Of a stretch of 64,000 bases of DNA, positions 43,190 to 55,439 are shown one piece after another. Position 1 is the first letter of the stretch. Each line of letters opens with the position of its first letter. Under the pieces are notes generated by a model. The model ran no database searches, was not told the DNA's origin, and saw nothing but the letters and a program-made list of their open reading frames with translations. This DNA is from Perca fluviatilis. Lineage: Eukaryota; Chordata; Actinopteri; Perciformes; Percidae. The stretch spans positions 5,724,964 through 5,788,963 of the forward strand of contig NC_053112.1 of NCBI RefSeq assembly GCF_010015445.1. The letters run 5' to 3'. The position numbers and the translations under genes were made by a program.

Positions 43190-43350
43190 ATAGTGAAAGT
43201 CTATTACTGCATTTAACTGGCTGCATCCAGGGGAGGAACTTAAGGTTCAGTGCCCTGCTCAGGGACACTTTGACATGTTGTCAAATGACCGGGATTGACC
43301 CACCAACCTTGTGGCTGTGGGGCAACCATCTCACCTCCGGGCCACAAGCC
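43190..43350 (-). mobile_element. tRNA-derived SINE-like element
   Basis: The minus strand reads 'ggcccggaggtgagatggttg', 'aaggttggtgggtcaatcccgg' (B-box-like) and then 'aagtgtccctgagcagggcactgaacc'. This tRNA-like head and conserved body are common in teleost SINEs. Confidence 0.6.
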
Positions 43351-43507
43351 ACCCATGGGTGAAAGTATTTTGTCAACTCCACTCTTTGGCTTGTAAGCGT
43401 TATGGTTTATGTTTACACCACGTTGTGCTATTTCATTTTGAGATTATTTGCATGAATAAGTGTTTTGGCATTCGACGCCAATTGGGATTTAATTAATCCA
43501 TGGTTAA

Positions 43508-44418
43508 AGTGATGGTTCGGAGTAATTCACCCTAGGGTCCTTTGCACCATGACATCTCGCGCGCAAACACCCCAGAAGCTTTTTCACCTGGGTCTAACAT
43601 TGGGGAAGTTAAGCGTAGAGTAGCGTTAGCCGCTGATTAGTAGCGCGGGGGCTGATGGACCACGTTTGTATCTCGTAAATGACCCCACTAATAATGCCCG
43701 AAATGATACCAAAGGTCTACACTAGTACAAATAGGTTATGCTCTCATAAAACGATGGATTGGAAAGTTTGTAAGTACACCAGAAGTTTATGAACACTTGC
43801 CTGCTGGCTTCTGCTCTCTGTTGCTGCTGCTGCTACCTGCAGTTAGACGAGTGCTTAGGGGCCGTCAACAAATTACTACGACAAAGAGATACAACAAAAA
43901 TATGTATTAATTTAAAGATTAAATAAGGTAATGTCTCCAAACTTATCTCAATTATTACTTGTCTCCTGCTAGTTATATTACAGCACTTACTTTAAAAAAT
44001 AAGTTAAATTAAAAATATTTTTGTTGCATCTCTTTTCGGTTGTTGTAATTTGTAGACTGTCCTAAGCACTCGTCTCACAGCTAGCAACAACAACAGCAGA
44101 GAGCAGAAGCCAGCAGGGCAAAGTGTTATTTACATAAACTTCTGGTGTACTTACAAACTTTCCAATCCATCGTTTTATGGAGAGCATAACCTATATATAC
44201 TAGTGTAGACCTTTGTTATCATTCGGGCATTATTAGTAGGGTCATTAAGGTCTAAGCGATAGTCCATTAGCCCCGCGCTAAGCTATTCAGCGGCTAACGC
44301 GCTACTCACGGCTAACTCTCCCAATGTTGAGACCCAGGTGAAAAAGCTTCTGAAGAGGTGTTTGGCTGTCGAGGTCATGGTGAAAGGAATTTAGGGTGAA
44401 TTACTCCGAACCATCACT
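43508..44418. mobile_element. 911-bp foldback element
   Basis: The left end AGTGATGGTTCGGAGTAATT is matched exactly inverted at the right end. Arms of about 350 bp continue ('acccaggtgaaaaagcttctg' inverted, 'gatggattggaaagtttgtaagtacacc' inverted). A roughly 200-bp unpaired AT-rich centre lies between. There is no coding capacity. Target duplications are not clear. Confidence 0.85.
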
Positions 44419-44489
44419 CGGAGAGGGATTTAATTCTTGCATGTATTGTTTTGTTGTGCATGATCATGATCATGATGTTTCTGCCTCTC

Positions 44490-44870
44490 AGTCAGGGGTG
44501 TAGCTTTGGTTTCAACATTGATGGGGGAACATTATAACTGGGGGATCTGGGGGTTCGTCAAAATATTGTCTGCCAAACACTTCATTTCCTGCATTCTGGT
44601 GAATTTTGATGCAACAATTTATGGTGCAAATGTTATTTTTACTGTATGTAAAGGAAATGATTATTCTCCTTTAATGATCAAAACTTTCTTCACAGTCGAA
44701 ACATCACACGTGTTTCAGGATGTGTTATGTTTTAGGAATCATGTCCATCTCAACAGCTAATCTGTTAGAGAAACTCCAACATTTAAATCTACATAAATCT
44801 ATCTGTATTTTTCACTTCCTGTTGTTTTCTTTAATTACACACAGTTCTATTTTTACGTACATGTTTTGCA
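44490..44870. other. Repeat-like sequence, no gene
   Basis: 44490-44660 resembles part of module epsilon ('gtgtagctttgg', 'cttcatttcctgcattctgg', 'ttatgcaacaattta'-like), so epsilon includes an interspersed element. The 84-codon frame at 44506-44760 lies on it and is not called. Confidence 0.4.
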
Positions 44871-44879
44871 CCCCGCTTT

Positions 44880-45165
44880 CCTTTTAAGTTGGCCTGCGTA
44901 GATGTCCTGCAGAGACTGGGATGTTCAGTACACCTTGACCGGCTGAAATCTATCATCACCTCCTTGATTTTAGTTGTTAAGGTCTAGGTTGTTATGCTGA
45001 CACCACTGAGCCAGATGTTGTACCTCCTCCCTCTAGGCTGTTTCGTCATTGTCTGCTTATGAGTCCAACTACGGGGGTGTCGTCCGCAAAACTGATGATG
45101 GTATTGAACACAGCGGCATAGCCGTAATTTAAGAAGTGAGGGGGACAGATTGTTCAGGAGAGAGA
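44880..45165 (-). pseudogene. Non-LTR reverse transcriptase fragment (FADDT motif)
   Basis: The minus strand encodes NTIISFADDTPVVGLIS and, after a one-base shift, NDETA, REEVQHLAQWCQHNNLDLN. FADDT is the catalytic motif C of CR1/Rex-type LINE reverse transcriptases, and the following block is the typical continuation. A stop interrupts TA-REE. The rest of the LINE is missing. Confidence 0.75.
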
Positions 45166-45671
45166 TTTACGCCTATTTATGGTGCGTTCGAATCAACTCA
45201 GACCTGTTGTGACATGGTCTCTTTCTTTGTCTTCATCAGAATCCATTGGAATCACTGTAGTAGAAAAACTGCTTCCTTTCATTCTGCTCTTTGACTGCGG
45301 TTTAAACTTGGCTTACACCATCAACAATCCCAAAGATTGGGTCTGCCAAGACTATCACATGTCTCTCAAGAAATGCAACCATGTTTTTGAAATTTGTCAT
45401 TTGAGGCTTCCCAAATGTCATGCAATTTGCCTCTCCATCATTCCATGATCTTGAAGGGCAACTTGGAAATAACCATTTAAAAGTTAGTTGGTATTTAACT
45501 CTTGATGAATGAACTGAAGTTCTTCCACCACATTACAACATGCACGCAGGAATAATGCATGAGCTTGGAGGGCTTTGATATCCTCGGACTTGATTGTTGT
45601 CCAAGAGAAGAAGCTTTTTCTATACATGCAGTAGCAATCTTATACTCGTTCCCAAAATGCTCTTTAAGAAG

Positions 45672-45935
45672 ACCCTTACCGCCAGATGCGGAACGGCCCC
45701 GAGTCAGTGTGAGTCAGTGGGTTTCCATTAAAGTCAATGTGTGCATATCCACCGGTGCATAACGGCGCGTTCGACTCTGCGCCCAGCTCTGGTGGTCCGC
45801 AGCAGATACGCAGACTTCTATTTTGCCAGACGCCGGAGAGCTCCGCAGCAATTCAGCACACGACAGATAGCGCGGGACAGGAAGTCGAGCACAGAAACAA
45901 AATAAACATCTGGTGGAAATCCACGGTTAGACACA
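45672..45935. mobile_element. Insertion relative to the 47.9-kb duplicate
   Basis: The paralogue reads 'tttaagaagacccatagccacaatgtagcc' straight through; here about 260 bp separate 'agaagaccc' from 'cacaatgtagcaa'. The ends 'ttaccgccagatgc' and, inverted, 'taaccgtggatttccaccagatg' are partly complementary, suggesting a small DNA transposon. Confidence 0.5.
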
Positions 45936-47139
45936 ATGTAGCAATATTCAGGAGCTATGTGTTGGCAGCTACATGGTCTCAGTGCACTTTACAATTAAAG
46001 GAACACAGAAATATCAGAGAGCAATGTAATGGGAAAATTACATTTAAGCACAATTCCTTATATTTTTATGTTTAATTCGTACTTTACCTCTCTCACAAAT
46101 GCTGAAAGAGTTTATCTCATTTCCCACATGCAGATTTTGATTCTAACTTTGTGAGACGTCCAGTCTGGAACAATATGACAGCACTGTTTGCCTGAACCGA
46201 TAAAGGTACAAGGTCACCCTAAAACTATCTCATGTTTTCCCATGCCAGTTTAGCTGTAACTGGGGGGATGACAGTCGTACAGGGAGGAGGAGGTGAGATG
46301 ACTCCGAGATGTCTCTTGTATTCCTCTGATTGTCTTCATGTGTATCAGATTGCCTGTCAAAATTGTAGCGTCATAATAATCCAAGTGCGTGTGTGCTGTC
46401 ACTCTGAAGATGCATATAAGCCTGGTGTTCTGTTCACTCATTTGAGAAACTGACTCCACACTGGGCTGCCTTTTGTGAAATCATGATGATCCTATTTGCA
46501 AATATATCTTTTTTAATAAAATACAAAAACCCAATTTGGTTTTAGTCTCAGTCTGTCTTATTTGCTTCAATTTACTAAACTCTGAAAACTCTTCCCCCTG
46601 CTGCAAAGGAAACTTCCACGACAGCAACAAAACAAATAACAGCATTAAAGCAGTAATAATAAACAAATACAGAACCAGCAACATAAGAGAATAAGTGAAA
46701 AGGTCTGTTTGGGAATGACACAGGAAGACTAGTGTGTTCTGGTTGGCTATAATGTAATGAGTAGAGGTGGGTTTCAATCCCACTGTGTGTGTGTTTGTGT
46801 GTGTGTATGTGTTTAATATCAGTTGATATTAGCTTTTTTAACATGTAGAGGAAGGCCGTTCCAAAGGTTAGGGGCATGGTAGGACAAGGCTCTTTAAAGA
46901 AACAGATTTTTTGTTTAGTAGGGGAATGACCAGCATCAAGAGAGCAGAGAGTGCATGCTGGACTGCCGGCATAAATGGTGTAATAAGCTTAGATAAATAA
47001 GGTGGTTAGGTGATTTTTTTCTGCCTATGTGCAGTTCTGAACATCATTTCAGAACGATTTATGGGAATCACTCCAACAACTGGGTTAGATAAATGATTGG
47101 AAGAGCATGAGGAGTTTAAGTGACCTTATATGGAGTTGT

Positions 47140-47290
47140 TGTTTCCGGGATGTCAAATGAGAAGCGTGTGCCTGTTTCGTGGCTATGTATAAAAGAAACA
47201 GATGCTGAAGGAAAGTCAGGGTCTTTCAATTGAATAAAGATCTATTACTGCACCATGTGGTCTTCCTGAAGATTCTTTGATAAGACAAAT
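47140..47290 (+). other. Possible LTR-like promoter/polyA segment, copy 1
   Basis: 'ctatgtataaaagaaacag' (TATA-like) is followed about 60 bp later by 'aattgaataaagatc' (AATAAA) and 'cctgaagattctttga'. This spacing fits U3-R-U5 of an LTR. The paralogue is at 48615-48765. No retroviral or retrotransposon genes are present near it, so this is only a possibility. Confidence 0.3.
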
Positions 47291-47869
47291 CGGTTTAAGA
47301 AAATCCAAAAGAATTTCATGAACTGCAGGGTTTGACATAAGCACGTATCCGATGGCCGGGGCCAGTAAAGCAGTATGTCGGGCAAATTAATTGGCCAGTC
47401 GCGCTGGTCTGTTTGGGCCAGTGATATCGTTTTTGCCAGTCAAAGTCACAAGTCAGTCATTTGTATTTTTTAGGAATTATGTCCATCTCAACAACTAATC
47501 ATTTAGAGAATGAGACCTTATTAAAGCCAGAATCGCCAAAGTTTAAATCTACATAAATCTATCTTTGTTATATTTATCGCATCTTACAAAACATTAAACA
47601 ATGAATCAATCAATACCTTAGTTAACATTAACATCAGTAAATGATAGTTAGACACTGTAGTTATCTGTTATTTCTAGTTTAGGCTTATTACTGAATTAAC
47701 TAATGGTAAATAATGCATCAGTTAATACCTTAGTTAATATGAACAAACATGAACATTGTTTATACATTTTTATTAGACACCTTATTTAACTGTAATTAAC
47801 GGTTAATTAATGATTATTAAGGCATTAAGCAATGCTAATTAATGTACCCTCATTGTATACTGTTACCCA

Positions 47870-48945
<1,076 letters not shown>

Positions 48946-48949
48946 GTGA

Positions 48950-49660
48950 TGCTAACGTTAGTTGCAAATCTATCTAATGTTAATTAGCAATAGTTACAAA
49001 AGCCCGCTCAGCCAGACCGGAGCGGCTTGCCCACTACGTGCCGCGGGAAGCTAGTTAGTAATATCACACGCATGTCACAGTCCCTCCGCCCCCGCCCGCG
49101 CAGCTCTGGTCTGGCTGGGTGTGCTGTTTGGCTTTACACTCTCCTCCGGTCGAGGCGCCTCCTACAGGCTGGGAGTGAAGCAGAGGAACCCCTGGGTGCA
49201 CCAATTAATAGCTAACGTTAGCTAACTGCAAAGTAATTATTCCCGAGTTTTGCGTTTAAATGCTGTTGGAAATTTTACAATAATTTTAAAATGAACGCTC
49301 AATATAGCCCAGTAAACATGGCTGGGAACATGTCAGGATACTACAATAACACAAAGTTGTTACCAGAGGGCTCTTGATTAAATAAAACTAATTTTACTTT
49401 GAATATCTGATATTTGCCTGATCAGCATGTGTTCCCCTCTTCATTGTGGCAAATTATACATGTTGCATAATTTAAGAACATTAACATATATACCAAAACC
49501 AAATCACAAAAGTTATCAGTGACTTTAAAAAAAAAAAACTATATACACAATATTGATTCATGATGACAATCATCATCGACATTAGAAGTTTATAAAGAGT
49601 GAGTGAAGTATCATGGCCTTGATACAGTGATCCCTAATACTGATGTACTAAGACCACTCC
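48950..49660. other. Intergenic sequence upstream of the lectin gene
   Basis: 48990-49200 is GC-rich and may be a repeat or a small CpG-rich patch. The 62-codon frame at 49027-49215 has no domain. 49230-49660 is AT-rich and would hold any distal lectin promoter elements; nothing specific was recognised. Confidence 0.4.
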
Positions 49661-49670
49661 CCTTTCCAAG

Positions 49671-49680
49671 GTATATAAGG
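49671..49680 (+). promoter_or_regulatory. TATA box of the lectin gene
   Basis: TATATAAG within 'aaggtatataagggcc' lies about 25-30 bases before the likely transcription start and about 60 bases before the first splice donor at 49736. Confidence 0.65.
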
Positions 49681-51074
49681 GCCTGTGACTCTCTTTTCCC
49701 TCCAAACCAGACCAGGCAGAACAAAGAGTATTGATGTGAGTATAATGGATATTTCAACCTGTACTGTTATCATTACCAATCAATGTTTTGCCTGAAAGTT
49801 TGATATGTTTAGTTTATACTGGATTGCAGAAAATCAAATGCAGATTGTGGATGTATTAGTAAATCCAGGTGACGTTTAAACTTATTTGTTATTATTGAGT
49901 GTTTAATACTATTCAGATCTGTGACAGTTTCTTTCAGTGACAGTCATCAGCTTGTTCTTCTTCTCTGTGTCAGCCAATCACCACCTCAGCAAAGGTAATA
50001 ATATTTCAATCTATTATCACAGTTTGATCTATTTTTACTTTTAATAATAACTATTCATGTCTTTATCGAGAGGACATTTTTCTATTTTGAGGAAAACTTG
50101 GTGTATTTAATCATTTACATTTTAAATATTAGATAATCTATCAAATATTAAACCTTATCTTTATTTTTACAATACAATTATAACTAGCTAGATACTTTCA
50201 TTTGATGAATTCATTGCTCATTAATGATCAATTGCAGTCATTAATTATCTGACATTCTTTCCTTGTCTGCCATATGTTGACTTTAACTTCTTTCCACAGA
50301 TGACATCAGTCTTTCCGTTTGCTTTGTTGCTCTGTTTGTCCAGTGGACTGTTAGCTGCATATGTAAGTACACTCTTAAGAAATAAATCACTAAAATAACA
50401 ACAAAAAGATCTGGCAGATTAAAATATATGTTCTATTATTATAAACAGTTGTTAATAAACAGTTTACAATCTTCACTTTCGGTAAATGTTCACCCTGTTC
50501 AGCAGATGTTATTGCACATACAGTTAGTAAGTTGCATATAAATGTGCATCCAAAATTGTGAGCTGATAAAAACCTGTGCAACAGGGACCATATTCGGTAT
50601 AACATCTAAAGCTAAATGTAGCTCTTAACTGGCTGAGTTAGATGGTGATTAACACTAAACAGTAGAAAATCAGTCCAGTCTCCCCAACCATGAATGTCGT
50701 TGGTTTTCAAAGTATTGTGTTACTTATAATAAATTGAAATTTATGTGATCACAGTGTTGTGAAGAAAATGAAAACCTCCTGCCCAGGTCAGAACAGTATC
50801 TCTGACACGTTAGGTTGCTCTGATTGTAGTCTTGCATTGCCAGCTCTATCTCCACAGCGCTCGCGAGGAACAATCCGTTAAATGAACAGTTGTCGATATA
50901 GACTAGTCTGATTGTTTTTGGCGTGTTTGTTCATACAGGGTGAACCTGCCTGCCCTCCTGGTTGGACTCAGTTTGACACTCGCTGTTTAAGCTTTCTACA
51001 TGCAGAGAAAGACCTGGCTCGATGCAGAGGTACAGCAGTTCTATCTATCATAACACATGTATGCTAAATACCAA

Positions 51075-51295
51075 CATATTCTAATACTTTACTCCAGTAA
51101 AACTACTAATACCACATAATTAGAAAAAAGATCAAACACTCCGGAGACTTGAACACCCGTTAATACCAATGATATTTACATACTTTTCTTAAGTAACTCT
51201 TTTAAATCAGGACTTTTACTGTAACAGTTTTACAGTGTGGTATTAGTAGTTTTACTGGAAGTAAAGAATACTTCTTCCACACCACTTATTAAAAG
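51075..51295. mobile_element. MITE-like repeat in lectin intron 4
   Basis: Diverged partial copy of the 42240-42765 family ('tactttactccagtaaaac', 'aggacttttactgtaacag', 'agaatacttcttccac'). Confidence 0.6.
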
Positions 51296-52023
51296 TATAA
51301 AAATGTGTGCTGTGACTGTAAAACTGCCCTGAGAGATGTTAATAATGTGATTATGTTTTAGTTTCTTTCTAAATGTTGTAAACTGATTATATTGTCTCCA
51401 TTAGACCTTCTGCCAGACCGGCTGGTGGGCATCTGGCTTCCATCTACTCAGCTGAGGAAAATACATTCCTCCAAGACTTCATTTTCCAAGTGACCGGTGC
51501 ACATACAACTTCCTGGATTGGAGGCACTGACACAGACAAGGTGAGACTTTCACGGACATTCCAAAAAATTGTTGTTTTTGACAACTGACATTTTGATATA
51601 GGTGACTTTGGTTCACTGAACATATTTTAATGACGATAAACTGTTTATTGTGGACAAATGCCTCTCCCAAGAAACATGCACAGACATAACATGTTTCCAG
51701 GTTATTCATAAATAGGCCTATGTATAAAAAAACACATTATCCATGTCTTTTCCCGTTGGTTTGTCCTGCAGATAACACAAACAAACATTGGCGTGTGTTT
51801 TTTGGATGCTGCGTATAAGAAAAAGCAGAAAATCTTTTGTTATTGTGGCCTCCATGTTTTCCCCCACCTGATGCCCAAGGCTACACCCAACAGTTGGTGG
51901 CAGTCATGCAACAAGTTGTTATGCCAAACGCCATTATAACAGAAGAAGAAGAACTGTTTGTTTTAGAACTGAAATGTTTGTCTCCTAAAACACAGGGCTT
52001 TGAAGCTGGGGAGCAGAGTTCAT

Positions 52024-52995
52024 TTCCTGAAGAGGTTAAGGAGAAAACACAAGACTTTCACCCAGGAAACAGGTGTTCATGTCCTGGAAGAAGTTAAGGA
52101 GAAAACACAAGACTTTCACCCAGGAAACAGGTGTTCATGTCCTGGAGAAGTTAAGGAGAAAACACAAGACTTTCACCCAGGAAACAGGTGTTCATGTCCT
52201 GGAAGAAGTTAAGGAGAAAACACAAGACTTTCACCCAGGAAACAGGTGTTCATGTCCTGAAGAAGTTAAGGAGAAAACCCAAGACTTTCACCCAGGAAAC
52301 AGGTGTTGATGTCCTGGAAGAAGTTAAGGAGAAAACACAAGACTTTCACCCAGGAAACAGGTGTTCATGTCCTGGAAGAAGTTAAGGAGAAAACACAAGA
52401 CTTTCACCCAGGAAACAGGTGTTCATGTCCTGGAAGAAGTTAAGGAGAAAACACAAGACTTTCACCCAGGAAACAGGTGTTCATGTCCTAAAGAAGTTAA
52501 GGAGAAAACCCAAGACTTTCACCCAAGAAACAGGTGTTCATGTCCTGAAGACGTTAAGGAGAAAACACAAGACTTTCACCCAGGAAACAGGTGTTCATGT
52601 CCTGAAGAAGTTAAGGAGAAAAACCAAGACTTTCATCCAAGAAACAGGTGTTCATGTCCTGAAGAAGTTAAGGAGAAAACACAAGACTTTCACCCAGGAA
52701 ACAGGTGTTCATGTCCTGGAAGACATTAAGGAGAAAACACAAGACTTTCACCCAGGAAACAGGTGTTCATGTCGAAGAAGTTAAGGAGAAAACACAAGAC
52801 TTTCACCCAGGAAACAGGTGTTCATGTCCTGAAGAAGTTAAGGAGAAAACACAGACTTTCACCCAGGAAACAGGTGTTCATGTCCTGAAGAAGTTAAGGA
52901 GAAAACCCAAGACTTTCACCCAGGAAACAGGTGTTCATGTCCTGAAGATTAAGGAGAAAACACAAGACTTTCACCCAGGAAACAAGGTGTTAAGT
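52024..52995. repeat. 57-58-bp minisatellite in lectin intron 5
   Basis: About 17 direct units of 'gttaaggagaaaacacaagac', 'tttcacccaggaaacaggtg', 'ttcatgtcctg(g/a)aagaa', with occasional deletions that change unit length to 55-57. Peptide repeats read from it (VKEKTQDFHPGNRCSCP) are side effects. A degenerate A-rich continuation runs to about 53170. Confidence 0.95.
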
Positions 52996-53834
52996 GTTAT
53001 GTTAAAATAGTTAAAGAGAAAAAAAAAAAAAAAAAACAAAAACAAAGAAATAGGTGTTTTTGTGTAGTTAAGGAGAAAAAAGAAAAAAACCCCTCACCAA
53101 AAAAGGGAAAATGTTTTTGTAAAAAAAAAAAGGAAAAAAAACACACGTCTTCCAGGAAAGAGGGGGGTGTTTATGACAAAAAGATAAGGGGAAAACACAA
53201 GCTTTTCACCTGGAAGTGTTTCAATCTAAACCACCATCTTTTTTTTCTAATCTTAACTAGTCGTTTTTTTTCTAAACTTTACTGTCGTCGCTGCATGACG
53301 CTCACTTTTTTCTGCTAAACTCAACTGTAACTCTGAAAGGGACCGTCACTTCACGTGCGTTTCTGGTACCTGGCTCTCAGTCACCTTTTCTCTGCTAAAT
53401 GTGACTATAAAGACCGTTAACCTTAACTGTTATGTGACCGGTAGAAAACAAGCAGGATCCTCATGTTGCCTGAATGAGTATTACAACAACACAAACTCTT
53501 GATTTCCCTTTGACTTTAAAAATCCAATTTTCTCCTCCAGGTGGGTACATGGATGTGGAGTGATGGATCCAGATTGAAATACAAAAGCTGGGCTCTGGGG
53601 AGCCTAACCTGCCTGGAGTGGAGGACTGTCTTCTGATGAACTGGGTTGGATGTAAAACAAACATTTAAAAACAACTTGTTGTATGTTGCAGTCTTTAATA
53701 TAAAAGTTAGACATTGAATTTAATCATTTACATGGTTGTAAATTCTCTCTACAGTCACCAGCTGGTTCGAATTGGGTTTGTACCAACCAGGCTTCTTTCG
53801 GTCTGCTCAAAGAACAGCGTGTAACTCTACCACG

Positions 53835-55010
53835 CCATCATGATGCCTCTACAGCTCATCTATAATCTCTATCATTGATTCACTTTCAGTTTGTTCGCGC
53901 AGACAGAAACAGCTCTCTGCTCTCTGCTTACTTTCACTTGTTTATTATCTGAAGAGTTAGGGAACAGTTCACATTTGGGTTTAAAATTAGACAGAAACTG
54001 GCTCACTTGAGCTGGACAAAAACATCAGTACATCTTTTCCATTTTAGTTTACTGAATATAATCTGTTATAAACAGCCCACTCATCTGATAAAATATTAAC
54101 ATAATAAGTAGATTTCTCTCTGAGACTTATTGTTCAGATCGATACAACTCTTGTGTGTGCGCTAACTATGAAGTTCCCTCGAGGCAGATGTTAGCTCAGC
54201 ATAAAGACTGAAACGGGGAAACAGCTAGCATAGCTTAGCATAAAGACTGGAAACGGACAGGAAACAGCTAGCTTAGCTTAGCATAAAGACTGGAAACAGC
54301 GTGCCTGACTCCGTCAAATGTAAATGTAAAACAAATAAGTAATTGGACTTAAATCTATAGTAAATAACACAATGAAATACAGAAAACATTTGAATACTCA
54401 CACATCTTTTTCCATTTTAGTTTACTGAATATAATCTGTTATAAACAGTCCCCACTCATCTGATAAAATATTAACACACTAATTAGATTTCTCTCTGAGA
54501 GTTATTGTTCAGATCGATACAACTCCTCAGTTGTGTAATGCTAGATGAAGTTCCCTTCAAGCAGGTGTTAGCCTTGTTTAGCATAAAGACTGGAAACAGG
54601 GGAAACAGCTAGCCTAGGCTTAGCATAAAGACTGGAAACAGCTAGCCTGACTCCATCCAAAGGTAAACCTACCAGACATGAGTGGTGACGATCTTTTATC
54701 CAAAAATGGCCATATAGAAAATAAAAGTGTATATTTTGTCGGACCTTTCTGTGATACAAGAGGAGAATGCAACTATAATAACACTTCATAATAACTATTA
54801 ATAATTCATATAGTCCACTGGTTTAATGAACTAGCTCCTTTTTTATTCCTAAAACCGATATGTTGTGTTCTTTATTCAGCAGATTCTCTTCACTATATAC
54901 TATATACTCAAATAAGCATTCAAAAATAAAAGACATATTGTCACAAAAACAGTGTCTGGTCCTGTTGTTGTTTTCTAAAAGGGACACATCATTAATATTT
55001 ACCTTGGGGG
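53835..55010. repeat. Lectin 3' flank with internal duplication
   Basis: Duplicate of 41051-41850. The 'gatttctctctgag...ttattgttcagatcgatacaactc' segment appears twice (54108 and 54487), each followed by 'gcataaagactggaaac' repeats, so this copy has an additional local duplication. Confidence 0.7.
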
Positions 55011-55035
55011 TTTGAACTCACAACCTGCGACATGT

Positions 55036-55052
55036 AACGACAAGAGCTGTTC

Positions 55053-55123
<71 letters not shown>

Positions 55124-55126
55124 TGG
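55036..55126. repeat. (GT)n microsatellite
   Basis: About 42 GT units followed by 'gggtgtgggtgtgtgtctgtg'. Confidence 0.95.
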
Positions 55127-55134
55127 GTGTGTGT

Positions 55135-55310
55135 CTGTGTGTGTTCTTGTTTAACTATATTCGTGGGGTCCAAAAACCAGGAATACAGTATACTTGTGGG
55201 GTCCGGACAGCTTTGTGGGGCCAAAATGCTGGACCCCACAACTTTAAAGGGCTGTTTGAGGGTTAAGACTTGGGTGTAGGATTAGGGTTAAAATTAGGTT
55301 ATGATAGCCT
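55135..55310. mobile_element. Repeat-like segment ('cgtggggtccaaaaacc')
   Basis: The block 'ctatattcgtggggtccaaaaaccagg...ttgtggggtccggacag...aaatgctggaccccac' is, from memory, a recurrent fish repeat of unclear class. No coding sequence. Confidence 0.4.
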
Positions 55311-55439
55311 TTTTTATTAATAGACTCATGGTCCATTTAGAAAAACAACACAAAATAAAAGGACAGATACAAAAGAACAGGCACAAATACAGCTATACCA
55401 CTAATAATCACTTGCAGTACACCACCTTGGTTTCTGAGT

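Larger units (their letters stand above)
45590..47470. repeat. Direct segmental duplication, proximal copy
   Basis: Segments 45600-45672, 45936-46030 and 46620-47470 match 47870-48945 in order. Landmarks are 'gctctttaagaagaccc', 'gcagctacatggtctcagtgcactttacaattaaagg' and 'tcatgaactgcagggtttgacataagca'. Extra sequence here includes an insertion at about 45672-45935 and 46031-46610. No gene was recognised. Confidence 0.7.
49700..53840 (+). pseudogene. Secreted C-type lectin (nattectin/ladderlectin-like), seven exons, frame-disrupted
   Basis: Small secreted lectins of this class bind carbohydrate, often calcium-dependently. Exon 1 (about 49700-49735) and exon 2 (49938-49994) are 5' UTR. Exon 3 (50300-50362) encodes the signal peptide MTSVFPFALLLCLSSGLLAA. 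Exon 4 (50939-51029) encodes CPPGWTQFDTRCLSF; one extra A breaks the expected KTWLDAE. Exon 5 (51405-51540) encodes GGHLASIYSAEENTFLQDF and SWIGGTDTDK; one extra base lies in the FCQT region. Exon 6 (53541-53651) encodes GTWMWSDGSRLKY and EDCLLMNW; one G is missing before GEPN. Exon 7 (53755-53840) is degenerate at its WND and last cysteine. All splice sites are canonical and phases agree once the single-base errors are ignored. It is either a young pseudogene or an assembly with homopolymer errors. QPD/EPN-type specificity: the GEPN is visible, so mannose-type binding is possible. Confidence 0.8.

Noticed and set aside
45179..45448. 89-codon plus-strand frame
   Set aside because: No recognisable domain or splice context; adjacent to a LINE remnant, and its composition looks like chance.
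52000..53010. Overlapping frames with VKEKTQDFHPGNRCSCP repeats, and a CRISPR-like look
   Set aside because: Direct tandem repeats without unique spacers, inside a eukaryotic intron; unit length is not a multiple of three and the frame drifts.
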